Notes: generated from the sequence alone by a model not told the origin. 54,534 nucleotides of DNA from Legionella shakespearei DSM 23087 (GCF_000373765.1 NZ_KB892391.1:14037-68570), one strand, 5' to 3'; counted from the first letter of the stretch, positions 24,930 through 34,104 are shown. Numbers and translations: made by a program.

Positions 24930-25091
24930 GGCTCCGGGAATCACTGCCATTAAGTTAAGGAGTTCCGCCGTCCCGCGGCTTGTCCGCGGGATCCAGGAAT
25001 CTCACTCCGAACTTAGATCTCTGGATCCCGCGGACAAGCCGCGGTACGGTGGAGTAGCGCTTAACTTAATGGCAACGGCTCCGGGAATCAC
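24930..25091. mobile_element. E-type element with 15-bp TIRs flanked by 15-bp direct repeats
   Basis: TIRs TGCCATTAAGTTAAG (24945-24959) and CTTAACTTAATGGCA (25060-25074) are perfect inverted copies enclosing an E-type palindrome (CCGCGGCTTGTCCGCGG core). Direct repeats GGCTCCGGGAATCAC at 24930-24944 and 25077-25091 flank it, like a target-site duplication. An F-type arm follows at 25103-25133. The rest of the gap (25134-25377) shows nothing recognisable. Confidence 0.75.
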
Positions 25092-25382
25092 CCTGGCAAA
25101 ATTCCCGTATTACGCTTCGCTAATACAGGCTACCAATCTATACCACATAAGTCAGATTAAACATAACACCATTAGTGTACGTATGATTCAGCCTCAGACC
25201 ACTATTCATATAGTACCTGCGTAAACACTACCGCACAAAAGTCCCATTGATACTATTGATATTATCCCTGATTTTTTCATTAGACAGTCCTTCAAATGAT
25301 GCTGATTTATCATACTAACAAATAAATATTAAGAAAAACACTCGCGTGTTGTGATTCCAGGAGCACTACAGTAAATTAACGT

Positions 25383-25409
25383 GAGTTTCTTATCCATAAC
25401 TCACATTAA
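25383..25409. repeat. Collapsed TIR-only palindrome
   Basis: Left end TTAACGTGAG (25377) and right end CTTATCCATAACTCACATTAA abut with almost no interior. This is a minimal form of the element at 15042-15241. Confidence 0.65.
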
Positions 25410-25410
25410 A

Positions 25411-27492
25411 TTATAATGAAGCAGCCTGGTTGGGGGAATCTTTTTCTAAGGCTACAGATTCTTTGGCTGTCGTTGCAGCACTGTCACTTTGTTTTAACGC
25501 AGAGAATCTGTTTTTGAATTGAGAAAAAGTCGTATCAGCTGCTTTTTCTTGCTTTTGTTCCGGTCCAGTTTTCGTGGAATCAGAGGAAAAAACTTTTGAG
25601 ATGAGTTCTGAAGCCTTGTCTTTAGCTTTCTTTAAAAAATCCATAAAAAACAGACTGCGATCTTCAGAGCGCTCGTATTTCTCCATGACAGCAACATAAG
25701 CACTCAAATTATAAGTAGGGCTAGCAGCAAGATTAAATGCGGCCTCCGAAATCTCTTCAGCAGCACGCTTCTTTATGGAACCTGTTTGTTGTAATTGGGC
25801 TGCTGTGTCTATTACGTTTTTGCATTGTTCAATCAGTTGCCTATTCGGGGCATTCTCTTCGCAATGATTCAATTTTTCCTGCATCATTATCTGATAATAT
25901 TCAACTGATCCTACCTTCATTTGTGGTGACTGATTTTCAAGATGCGCCCTTAAATACATGGCAAAATGTTTGGCTGACTGCGGTGTATCAATTGCCGGCC
26001 TCTTGGTTAATAATGAAGGGAGCTCACTTTTTGCAGGCCCACCCGCCTCGAGAATCATTCTCACAGAACGCGCGCAATTCACACCAGTAAAGGTATACTT
26101 ATTATTTTCGTGAAGATGGATGGCCTGATCAATCATAGCGATTGGGTCAAGGCCATGAGGATTCGTTTCAGATTTAAATGGAATGCCCACCGTATGATCT
26201 GCTCTTTTTCCGAAATAAGTACCTAATATCTGATCCTTCTGATTATTGAGTACATCCAATTGTGCTACATTTTCATCTCGCTTCTGCTGTTTCTCCTTCA
26301 ACGACTGCTCTAATTCACTAACTTCATCCACATCAGCATTTTCAATTTTACCCTCAAGAACATCAATTTCACTATTCAGATACTTGATTTCATCTGTAAG
26401 CCGGGAAATCTCTTCCTTTAATGTCTGTATCTGATCTGAAGAATACAGCTGAGTTTTTAATACCATTTGTTCCGTCTGATTTTCTTGCAGGAACTGTCCT
26501 ACGATTTCTGATAATTTCTGCACCGGTACATTATCATTCCAGGCAATAGGGCGCTCCGGATTCGCTTTGTTGTATTCCTCTAACAAAGAAGAGAGTGCGG
26601 CATAATCCGTCACTTGATTATTTTCTATTAAATTGGAAATATCAGATAATCTTTGTCCATTTTCTTCACTGTGTTGTAGGCTGCTCCGCGCTTTTTCCAG
26701 GACTTGTTCCACCTGGCTGATTTCCATATCTCTTTTTTCTGTATAAGTTTCCATTAACTTTTGTGTTTGACTGATGCTTTTTTTGACACGATCTATTAAT
26801 TCCTGCTCTTCCTCAGGAGTGTGATCTGCCTCCATATCGGCGATAAGCGTCTCTAAAGTCTCTATTTCGTCAGAAACATCGAGGAATTTCTCTGAATTTT
26901 GCAAAAACTTAAGAGAATAATCAGCTATTCTTTGTGCATCGACAAAATCTATATTATCCAGATCAGTATTATCAAGTTCGTCTTTCAGATTATCCAGCAT
27001 TGAACTGGCCTCATCAAACTGAGCCAACACATGTTGATGCGTTTCTTCCATGGAAAGCATTTGGTGTGCGGGGCCGTCGAATTCATCTTCAGATTCATCG
27101 CGCATATCGTGAGCAAGAGAACGATTGGAATCTTTTGGCATTGCACGGAAAGGGTTTGAGAAAGCCTCCTCCGGCCACCAGGTGAAATAAACCTCATACA
27201 TGGGAACTTCTACCGTGGTCATTTTTCCATTTTCAGAAACAGCCTTATAAGTAGTAATTTCATTGACATGGATGCCCGCATTTTTCATGTCTTCAATTCT
27301 TTTTTCTATTTCCTCATTTTTAGGCAGTACCATCTTCAAGGCTGCATGGCCAAAGTTTTCACCATGGGCGATTTTTTTGAGGTAGTTTTTATATTGCGGC
27401 TTTATCTTTTTGTGTTCAAAGGCATCTATGTCACCCTCCGTCCCCCAAAACATAGCCTCTGCATAACCGGAAACTTCGCTTTTTTCCTTCAT
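25411..27492 (-). CDS. Large coiled-coil protein with candidate permuted papain-like site
   Basis: A 693-residue protein. Near the N-terminus, GENFGHAALKMVL places His49. A central region of about residues 150-420 is strongly helical and coiled-coil, rich in Glu and Gln. After it, FTGVNCARSVRMILEAGGP places Cys473. FGHA followed later by NCA is the signature arrangement of circularly permuted papain-like (NlpC/P60, DUF4105-like) proteins, here split by a long coiled-coil insertion. The tail (ALEKDSPNQAASL) is polar. No signal peptide. Host-directed effector activity is inference. Start at ATG 27492. Confidence 0.75.
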   Translation of the reverse strand: MKEKSEVSGYAEAMFWGTEGDIDAFEHKKIKPQYKNYLKKIAHGENFGHAALKMVLPKNEEIEKRIEDMKNAGIHVNEITTYKAVSENGKMTTVEVPMYEVYFTWWPEEAFSNPFRAMPKDSNRSLAHDMRDESEDEFDGPAHQMLSMEETHQHVLAQFDEASSMLDNLKDELDNTDLDNIDFVDAQRIADYSLKFLQNSEKFLDVSDEIETLETLIADMEADHTPEEEQELIDRVKKSISQTQKLMETYTEKRDMEISQVEQVLEKARSSLQHSEENGQRLSDISNLIENNQVTDYAALSSLLEEYNKANPERPIAWNDNVPVQKLSEIVGQFLQENQTEQMVLKTQLYSSDQIQTLKEEISRLTDEIKYLNSEIDVLEGKIENADVDEVSELEQSLKEKQQKRDENVAQLDVLNNQKDQILGTYFGKRADHTVGIPFKSETNPHGLDPIAMIDQAIHLHENNKYTFTGVNCARSVRMILEAGGPAKSELPSLLTKRPAIDTPQSAKHFAMYLRAHLENQSPQMKVGSVEYYQIMMQEKLNHCEENAPNRQLIEQCKNVIDTAAQLQQTGSIKKRAAEEISEAAFNLAASPTYNLSAYVAVMEKYERSEDRSLFFMDFLKKAKDKASELISKVFSSDSTKTGPEQKQEKAADTTFSQFKNRFSALKQSDSAATTAKESVALEKDSPNQAASL

Positions 27493-27631
27493 CTGCGATA
27501 TCTCATAAACGGGGATATTCTATAAGTATAGCATCACCTCACTGGCTCACTTACTGTCGGGCACTTTGTTTTCTTTCAATTCGAAAAAAATTGAATTACA
27601 ATCATTCGTGACAATTAACCAAGGAGGGTTT

Positions 27632-28174
27632 ATGTTTCCAACTGCTTATAGTGCCCGCATCCGTTGGAGTGGCAGAAGCATAGAGTTAAGGCTGGAAAGT
27701 GATGAAGGCATAAAAAAACTTAATATCCGTAGTATAGAGTTCTATTTGCCTTTCGACAAACCATCAAACATTCAAATCCAAATAAATACAAAAAGCATGT
27801 ATTCTTCGCATCCACTTATAAACAAGTTTGTTGCTAAAGACCCTGAGAATTACGAAAAATTAATCCATAAGGATGTCCATTGTGTACGGATTAGCACTGT
27901 TAACCATGAAGTAAAAGAAAGTGAAGCGCGCAAATTGGTAGATGATTTTTTTGACTCATTATTTGCACCCAACATGCGTGAATCGTTCTTGCCTCTTTAC
28001 CCGGAAGATTTAAAAAAACTGCAAGAAGCTTTAATAAGTTCTGAGGGCCGCTATCATATGCCATCTGTAACAACAACTCCATGGACTCCCAAATTATTTG
28101 CTCAAGGTTCCGTTGCTAAAGAAGCCCAGGATGCAAAACAAGCCAAAGAGCCAGAATGCACCTGGTCCATTTAA
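27632..28174 (+). CDS. Unknown 180-residue protein
   Basis: A 180-residue protein with no family recognised. The first 80 residues are strand-rich (ARIRWSGRSIELRLES, IRSIEFYLPF, IQIQINTKS), and the rest is helical with a charged, disordered tail (EAQDAKQAKEPECTWSI). Start 27632 is fixed by a perfect AAGGAGG 5 nt upstream; a longer frame from 27566 has no such signal. It is divergent from the papain-like gene and immediately precedes a B-type palindrome. Confidence 0.75.
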   Translation: MFPTAYSARIRWSGRSIELRLESDEGIKKLNIRSIEFYLPFDKPSNIQIQINTKSMYSSHPLINKFVAKDPENYEKLIHKDVHCVRISTVNHEVKESEARKLVDDFFDSLFAPNMRESFLPLYPEDLKKLQEALISSEGRYHMPSVTTTPWTPKLFAQGSVAKEAQDAKQAKEPECTWSI

Positions 28175-28188
28175 GTGTAGTCCGATCG

Positions 28189-28293
28189 ACGTCGTCCTGA
28201 GCGCGTCTTTTTGCGCGAAGGATCTCCTGAAAGTGGCATGGTGCCACAGTATTTGGAGATCCTTCGCGCAAAAAGACGCGCTCAGGACGACGT
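28189..28293. repeat. B-type palindrome
   Basis: Arms ACGTCGTCCTGAGCGCGTC and complement with an approximately 35-bp loop, 15 nt after a stop codon. Confidence 0.9.
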
Positions 28294-28332
28294 AGATCGG
28301 GTAATGGCAAAGATGTGATCAAGAGACAGTGC

Positions 28333-28399
28333 GTAGCCAGGCCTGCTTGCAGCCGGGATCGAAGTAGCACAATTCCCGGCTGCAAGCAGACCGGGCTAC
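28333..28399. repeat. C-type palindrome (full)
   Basis: Arms GTAGCCAGGCCTGCTTGCAG and CTGCAAGCAGACCGGGCTAC, 67 bp in all. The rest of the gap to 28553 is AT-rich, with a TATAAT at 28489-28494 that may be a -10. Confidence 0.85.
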
Positions 28400-28553
28400 G
28401 AATAGATTTAATAGAATTGCATCAAAATAAACTTTTCTGCTGTTCATTATCGTATTTTATACGGTAGTATTACTCTCTTGTTGTCATGTATAATTCATTT
28501 TGACCTTATTTGAATCATATTGAGTAGTGCTCTTTTTTTGAAAGGATAATGCC

Positions 28554-30839
28554 ATGAACATCAGCGATAAATTAATTATTCAGGTATCTATTTTACGTTA
28601 CAAAGCTAATGTTGGCTTTATACCCCGCTTTTTATTTTGGCTTGGTTTTAGCAGTTATTTTGATAAACCAATTCAGGATTTGATCGCATTAGAAAAATCT
28701 AATAGTGACATTAGTGAAACTACTGTTCGTGAACTTCTTGAACTCTATAAAAACAGCAGTGATTTTTCCTCAGCAACTCAAGATATTCTGGAACATTTAC
28801 ACCATCTTTATCCATTACAAAAGGCTAATACTGTTCCTGAACAACAACAGCAAAGTGTACAAAAAATCAAAAGCATGTCGGAATTGGCATTATCAGAACA
28901 CCAATCGCAACAAAGCTTTTTCAGCAGATGGTTTGGCGCAGCCGATGGTGAAACTACTTTCCTGACGCGCTTAATCTCTTGCATCAATGCCCTGTTTAGC
29001 CAGGATATCAAAACCAGAACGACCTCTGATTTGACCGCAACAATAGAAAATCAAGATCCCAAGTTAACAACAAACCCATGGATTGCGGATATCAACGAAT
29101 TAATCACGCAATTAAATACCAATCCAGGAACCCAGGCAAAAAGCAATGAAAAGCCAGTAACCAGCCCCGAACAAGAAGTAAGCTCCAAGCCACCAGTGGC
29201 TCCTCCTGCACCAAAGTTCAAAGAGCGACAAACCACGGTTCCTGTAAAGAACAATCCAACTCCAGTAAATAAGAAAAAAGCTACAGAACAGCATATAAAA
29301 GCCCCCTCCTACCCAGCCCCCCAACCTCCGGTAGGTGAAAAAGCCCAGAACACCGAAACCGCTGTGCAAACTAAAGAAGAGAATAAGCCAGCCTCCGTTC
29401 CGGCGGCCCCAGTGTATACCGCAGGGCAGCCTTACCGTAAAAAAGAAGCGGATCCCCTTACTCCGCCCGCTTATCATGCGCCCGAACCGCCAAAAGAAGA
29501 TAAAGTTCAGCAGACAAAGTCGGTTACTCCGCCGGCTCGTCCTCTGCCTGCATTACCCACAGTAGAACCAAAGCGTTCTGAAGCACCACTGGTGAAAAAA
29601 TCTGAGCCGGCTGTACCCGTAAGTCACATTCCAGCACCCCCAGTGGATAAAAAGCCAGCGCCATCAAACGCTGCAAAAAAGCCCACGCAAATTCCGCAAT
29701 CAGAGTTAATTAAAGAATTTAAAGATATCTGCACTAAAGTAACTCATTATGAAAAGAAAACCGTAGATTGTCTGGAAAAAGCAAAAAAACTACAGGATGA
29801 AGTGAAAGCAACGCCTGGCGAATCATCGGCTACCGAGGAACATAAAAAGCAAGGCAAGGGAGGACGCTTTTTCCCCAAACCTAAAGTGATTTCAGCTCTT
29901 GCGGATAAAGCAAAAAACCTGAAGAATAAAGCTCAGAGGAAGCTATTATTCAAACAAAAAAGGTATAAATCAGCATTAAATACCGTAACTAAATTACAAA
30001 ATACGGAATTTACTTTAATAACACAGGCCTTGTTAGTCTTTTTAAAAATAGATGACAAAGCTTTTCTGAAAGAAAACAGTGATAACATCCTGGCTTTGTG
30101 CCGCAAAGCACGCATACTCGGTATCCTCATTGATATATCTCCTGAGGTTAAAACGGAACTGGAGCAATTAATTGATGCTTGCCAAGGCAAATTGAATGTT
30201 GGTCAGGCAACAGTGACTGCGGCAGAACCGAAGAAACAAGAGACTAAGGCACAAACCACAGGCTCAGAAAATATCCCCAATGCACCGCCAGCACCCGAGC
30301 CTTATGTTCATCCCAAGCCTAGTGATCAGTCCCAAACAAAAACTGAGGTTAAAGACAGTGGGGCTTCAGCTAAAAATTCACAACAAAAAGCGGAGTCAGA
30401 AGATAAACAAGCTCTCTTGTTGGCCATTATTCAGGGAACAAAATTAAAGCCAACAATACAAAACAAACCTTATTCCAGCAGTGATGATACTTTGGCAATG
30501 CTTGAAAAAAGCCAATTGTTTCAAAGGCAGGTCAGTGAAAACGATGAACTGGATGAAAGTAGTGATCTTCAATCTGAAGAAGAATGGCTGGATGATAGCG
30601 AAAGCGACACTCCAGTGGAGTTAGGTACGTTCATGAAACCTTTTGCACCTATAGTAGAAACACCAATAAGCAAAACTCAGGAACAACCCGGAAAGAACAA
30701 TAAACCAGCCCCTAAAACTGATGTGGTTGAAGAGCCTGTAAATGTAGAAGATTTGCATAAAAAGCTCGAGCTTATCCGTTTGGCATACAGCCATGATTTT
30801 GAAACGGAAGAAGAGGTAAGCCACGTCTTTTCATTTTAA
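28554..30839 (+). CDS. Proline-rich modular protein with SH3-ligand motif, probable effector
   Basis: A 761-residue protein. Residues 1-200 are mostly helical. Residues about 205-375 are low-complexity Pro/Lys/Ala with repeated PPA/APEPP patterns and the segment ARPLPALPTVEP (Arg329), which fits the class I SH3 ligand R-x-L-P-x-L-P. A basic helical region (about 385-550) is followed by a second Pro/Gln linker and an acidic stretch (DELDESSDLQSEEEW). The C-terminus ENT-like FETEEEVSHVFSF has a Glu cluster before hydrophobic residues, typical of Dot/Icm signals. Host SH3 binding is a hypothesis. AAAGGATAA precedes the ATG. Confidence 0.75.
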   Translation: MNISDKLIIQVSILRYKANVGFIPRFLFWLGFSSYFDKPIQDLIALEKSNSDISETTVRELLELYKNSSDFSSATQDILEHLHHLYPLQKANTVPEQQQQSVQKIKSMSELALSEHQSQQSFFSRWFGAADGETTFLTRLISCINALFSQDIKTRTTSDLTATIENQDPKLTTNPWIADINELITQLNTNPGTQAKSNEKPVTSPEQEVSSKPPVAPPAPKFKERQTTVPVKNNPTPVNKKKATEQHIKAPSYPAPQPPVGEKAQNTETAVQTKEENKPASVPAAPVYTAGQPYRKKEADPLTPPAYHAPEPPKEDKVQQTKSVTPPARPLPALPTVEPKRSEAPLVKKSEPAVPVSHIPAPPVDKKPAPSNAAKKPTQIPQSELIKEFKDICTKVTHYEKKTVDCLEKAKKLQDEVKATPGESSATEEHKKQGKGGRFFPKPKVISALADKAKNLKNKAQRKLLFKQKRYKSALNTVTKLQNTEFTLITQALLVFLKIDDKAFLKENSDNILALCRKARILGILIDISPEVKTELEQLIDACQGKLNVGQATVTAAEPKKQETKAQTTGSENIPNAPPAPEPYVHPKPSDQSQTKTEVKDSGASAKNSQQKAESEDKQALLLAIIQGTKLKPTIQNKPYSSSDDTLAMLEKSQLFQRQVSENDELDESSDLQSEEEWLDDSESDTPVELGTFMKPFAPIVETPISKTQEQPGKNNKPAPKTDVVEEPVNVEDLHKKLELIRLAYSHDFETEEEVSHVFSF

Positions 30840-30849
30840 TAAAACAACC

Positions 30850-30951
30850 GTAGCCTTGATGCAGCGATAGCGTAATCAAGGTTTTCATATTCATATATGC
30901 TATTAAAACAAAAGGAAAACCTTGATTTCGCTATCGCTGCATCAAGGCTAC
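30850..30951. repeat. A-type palindrome
   Basis: Full A hairpin with arms GTAGCCTTGATGCAGCGATA and complement. This copy lacks the trailing T-run (CTACAATAATTT), so it is not a convincing terminator. A degenerate C-type fragment follows near 31016-31041. Confidence 0.85.
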
Positions 30952-31134
30952 AATAATTTAAAAATCGAATTTAGTGACGCTGCTCGTGAGATGAAGTCAA
31001 TACAAAACCAAACCCATTCCCGGTTGCAAGCAAGCCGGGAAGCCGATACAGAGGTTGCGAGCAACTGTCGCTTGATCGCCTCTTGGTCTATGCACTACGC
31101 CAATGCTAAATCAGGCTTTGTGCCTTAACAAAAA

Positions 31135-31227
31135 TTCCGCTTCCTCACGGTCGCGGCTCGGTTTTCGTGCGTTCGTATAAACTTCATCGTGCACCGGAAA
31201 CCGAGCCGCGACCGTCAGGAAGCGGAA
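31135..31227. repeat. D-type palindrome
   Basis: Arms TTCCGCTTCCTCACGGTCGC and GCGACCGTCAGGAAGCGGAA around a CGTTCGTAT-containing loop. Confidence 0.9.
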
Positions 31228-31251
31228 CATTATGGATGCATTTTAAATTGG

Positions 31252-31956
31252 TTAAAATTTCAACCGCTTGAATATCATCAAGGGCAGGCTTTTAATAATA
31301 AACATAATAAAGAACCAGAATTTAGGATAATAGAGCAGATTTTTCCCTTTCTGATTGGCTGAAAACAAATATTGACCGCAGTCTTCGGGCTTTGCTGCAT
31401 AAAAGATACCAGGCTCTCCATAAGTCAGGCGAGTATCGATAAATCCAAGTCTGGCTATAGTTATGGAACTATCAGGCGTATTAAGCAACCCTTCCAGATA
31501 AGTATCAACCATTTTCTTGGTTGCCCCATAAAAACTGTTTTTAAAGCGGCCCCTATCCCCTGCTACGGAACTTAAATAAATAATTCTGTAAAACGGTTGC
31601 TTTGAATTTAAATAGGCATTAATCATCTGAACGGTTGAAGTGCAATTGGTTTCAATAAGACTGGCACAGTGTTTTTCATTTAAATCTGCGTTTGCAATCA
31701 TTTGTGCGTGGGCAAGAAATAAAGAACACTCATTATTTTGAATGAACTTGATTAATGGATCTATTGTTCCAGATGCTAAATCGCTGACCATAATCTCGCA
31801 CTGCGCTTGAGTTCGTATACGTATATCATTTGCAATAATCTCAAGGTCTTCCAATACACGACCCACAAGTAGCAGTTGATTTCCTTCCTGTGCTGCTTTT
31901 AACGCAAAGGATTCGGCAATTTTGGATGTGGCTCCTGAAATGATCCATGTTGTCAT
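31252..31956 (-). CDS. Short-chain dehydrogenase, DprE2-like
   Basis: A 234-residue SDR. The nucleotide-binding turn is ISGATSKIA (residues 6-14). The catalytic residues are Ser129/Ser130, Tyr143 and Lys147 (YGATK). A hydrophobic C-terminus (YPKFWFFIMFIIKSLPLMIF) suggests membrane attachment. Its ATG overlaps the stop of the upstream FAD oxidase by 4 nt (ATGA), indicating translational coupling. A coupled FAD oxidase plus SDR is the DprE1-DprE2 arrangement that epimerises decaprenyl-phosphoryl ribose to arabinose; the SDR would do the NADH-dependent reduction. The natural substrate here is not known. Confidence 0.8.
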   Translation of the reverse strand: MTTWIISGATSKIAESFALKAAQEGNQLLLVGRVLEDLEIIANDIRIRTQAQCEIMVSDLASGTIDPLIKFIQNNECSLFLAHAQMIANADLNEKHCASLIETNCTSTVQMINAYLNSKQPFYRIIYLSSVAGDRGRFKNSFYGATKKMVDTYLEGLLNTPDSSITIARLGFIDTRLTYGEPGIFYAAKPEDCGQYLFSANQKGKNLLYYPKFWFFIMFIIKSLPLMIFKRLKF

Positions 31957-33242
31957 GCTGTAATCCCCAATCGTGTTGACAAATGAGACGTATATTTGGA
32001 ATTGATTTTGTACTTTTCGAGCACCTCTTTAAATTGGTCGCTGTTTTTATACATGGACTCAAATTGTGCTTTGGTTAAAAAACTGTCTTTTGCCAAATAA
32101 ATTGTTCCTGTAATCTCAGTGATGTATTCATTAAGATGTCTGATGGCTGCACCATTTTGGGTATTATTCGCAAAATCAATCGCCAGGCTAAAACCAGGTT
32201 GCGTAAAAGACAATAAACCTAACCCCGGCCTGGTAAATTTTTTTAATACCGCCAGAGCTGGAGTTGCGTCATATTGATCGATGATCTTTAAAATGGATTG
32301 ATAATGATGTTCCGCATTTTCAAAAGGAAATACACATTGAAATTGTACCAATCCTCGCGGGCCATAAATCCTGTCCCATCCGTAAATAGTGTCTAAGGGA
32401 TTGTTATAAAAGACTATGTCTGTCTCAAACTCCCCGCTTTGATGCAACTTGAAATACAATTTATTAAACAATTTCATATTCCATTCACGAACCAGATTAA
32501 ACGGTAATGTAAAGGGAATTTTTTTTATCCTGTGGTGAAAATTACATTCCCGACTGATATGCTCCGCTTCCATTAATAAAAAACGGTTGTGGTTCAGCAT
32601 ATCCAACCAGCATACTGCATATTCGTCCTGGCTGTGCTTTAGATCGTTAAAAAGCTCACTAATGTCACGGAGCGCTTTTGTTTTTACGCGCACAAACTTG
32701 CTTTTGTCGCATAAGTTCAAATTCACTTCTTCAATAAATCCGGTAAGGCCCAAGCCCCCAATGGTTGCAAAAAAGAGATCCGCATGTTCCTCAGGGCTTG
32801 TCTTGATCCGGCCATCGGGAATGATCAATTGAATGGAGTTAATATGATGCCCTATATTGCCGTATTTGGGGTTATTCTTTCCATGAACATCATTTGCAAC
32901 AGCACCTCCAAGGGATGCCCTTAGAGTACCGGGAATTACGGCCAGTGATTTATCAGGATAAAGAGAAAATAATTCCGAAAGTGTGACTCCCGGTTGGGCA
33001 GTAATACGTGTTCCATCAGCGTGAATAAAATGGTTTAACCTGTCGCTTAATATGACTTTTTTATTAAGACATACATCAGAGTAACTCAGCCCACGGCCTC
33101 GCCCTAACAGGCTGCCTTCATAGTCATTATGAACAAGGCTCTGCAGATCTCTGGCACTTTCCGGCCTGAAGCATTCCGCCCTGGTTTGATGGGAACGCCC
33201 ATAACAATATAAAAGTTCCTGCCTGCCTTTCATCCTTTTCAT
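31953..33242 (-). CDS. FAD-dependent oxidase, DprE1-like
   Basis: A 429-residue VAO-type flavoprotein. N-terminal FAD-binding features are LLGRGRGLSYSD (46-57) and VIPGTLRASLGGAVANDVHGKN (103-123 region, His120). The C-terminal region aligns by eye with mycobacterial DprE1 through TIYLAKDSFLT, where Lys385 corresponds to the catalytic Lys418. The position of the benzothiazinone-reactive Cys387 of mycobacterial DprE1 is Ala354 here (GFSLAIDF). Coupled to the SDR downstream (4-nt overlap) and 12 nt after the upstream HAD-like gene. It probably oxidises the 2-OH of a polyprenyl-linked pentose; that substrate is inference. Confidence 0.82.
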   Translation of the reverse strand: MKRMKGRQELLYCYGRSHQTRAECFRPESARDLQSLVHNDYEGSLLGRGRGLSYSDVCLNKKVILSDRLNHFIHADGTRITAQPGVTLSELFSLYPDKSLAVIPGTLRASLGGAVANDVHGKNNPKYGNIGHHINSIQLIIPDGRIKTSPEEHADLFFATIGGLGLTGFIEEVNLNLCDKSKFVRVKTKALRDISELFNDLKHSQDEYAVCWLDMLNHNRFLLMEAEHISRECNFHHRIKKIPFTLPFNLVREWNMKLFNKLYFKLHQSGEFETDIVFYNNPLDTIYGWDRIYGPRGLVQFQCVFPFENAEHHYQSILKIIDQYDATPALAVLKKFTRPGLGLLSFTQPGFSLAIDFANNTQNGAAIRHLNEYITEITGTIYLAKDSFLTKAQFESMYKNSDQFKEVLEKYKINSKYTSHLSTRLGITA

Positions 33243-33254
33243 CCTCAGCCGATC

Positions 33255-33944
33255 CTATATCCTCGAAGACACAAGCCCAAAGCCTGCTTTTTCTGTTTCG
33301 AAATCCTCTCTATCAGGAATAACATAATAGCCTTCTACAGATAGGTTCAAACCCGGAATACTCAATTCCAGGAATGTATCAACATTGCTCCTGTCATCAT
33401 CATAAAAGCTAAGCCTTAATTGATGAGGATCCAGCATGTTCCTTTCTATATAGTATTGAATAATAGCTGTCATAGGGATATTTTTTCTGCTTTCTTTTAA
33501 GGCCTCGCGGGCATTCTTATAAGCAGAATTCTTCTCGCCTGTTTTTTCATCCACTGTGCCAGTACGTTTGGGCAAGGTAGTAACACACACAGGATAAGGC
33601 AGGTTCTCAAAAGACAACTCAGTTAAGGTAAAAGCGTGTATTTCCTGTTTCATGCGCTCACTGTGCACCTTGAATTCCTTTTCCATTACAACTACCGGTT
33701 TTTGCCTGAAAATCAAGGAAAGATAAGTAACAATATTATCTGGTGAATCGAGATAGGAGCAAATAGCAAAGATAGGATCGGGTTGAACCAAGACTGATTT
33801 AATGTCTTTTTTAGTATTCTTCTGTACTGAAGCATTATCTGTTTCTACTTCAAATGACGGTTTTATGGTGATGACTTTATCAAAGTCATAAATTCTTAAA
33901 CAATATGATGGTTTACTCCCTGCAAGAAAAAAACCGCGCCCCAT
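33255..33944 (-). CDS. Small HAD-like protein
   Basis: A 229-residue protein with HAD-type motifs. Motif I is IYDFDKVIT (Asp20, Asp22) and motif IV is LSFYDDDRSNVD (Asp182-184). Both catalytic-motif Asp residues are kept, unlike the HAD-like protein at 15266. The cap region between is unusual and contains a Lys/Glu-rich segment (TVDEKTGEKNSAYKNA). The family resembles small HAD proteins of Legionella of unknown role. It ends 12 nt before the DprE1-like start, so the three genes may form one operon. Substrate is unknown. Confidence 0.72.
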   Translation of the reverse strand: MGRGFFLAGSKPSYCLRIYDFDKVITIKPSFEVETDNASVQKNTKKDIKSVLVQPDPIFAICSYLDSPDNIVTYLSLIFRQKPVVVMEKEFKVHSERMKQEIHAFTLTELSFENLPYPVCVTTLPKRTGTVDEKTGEKNSAYKNAREALKESRKNIPMTAIIQYYIERNMLDPHQLRLSFYDDDRSNVDTFLELSIPGLNLSVEGYYVIPDREDFETEKAGFGLVSSRI

Positions 33945-34104
33945 GATTCACATCCACTATAAAAAACACAATGGCAGCATCATAAGCCAAGGTATTTTTA
34001 TTTACAAATTGCCTCAGGGCAAAATAAACAAAAAACACAAAAATTGATTAAATATTGCACATTAACTATACTTAGATGAAGCGAGTTATGTCAAGGACAG
34101 ACAT

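Noticed and set aside
24790..25224. A 144-codon open frame on the plus strand
   Set aside because: It is composed almost wholly of B-, E- and F-type palindromes and has repeat-derived translation; not a gene.
28116..28385. An 89-codon open frame on the minus strand
   Set aside because: Runs through B- and C-type palindromes and into the gene on the other strand; explained by repeats.
28489..28494. TATAAT as promoter of the proline-rich protein gene
   Set aside because: No acceptable -35 at 16-18 bp; kept only as a remark.
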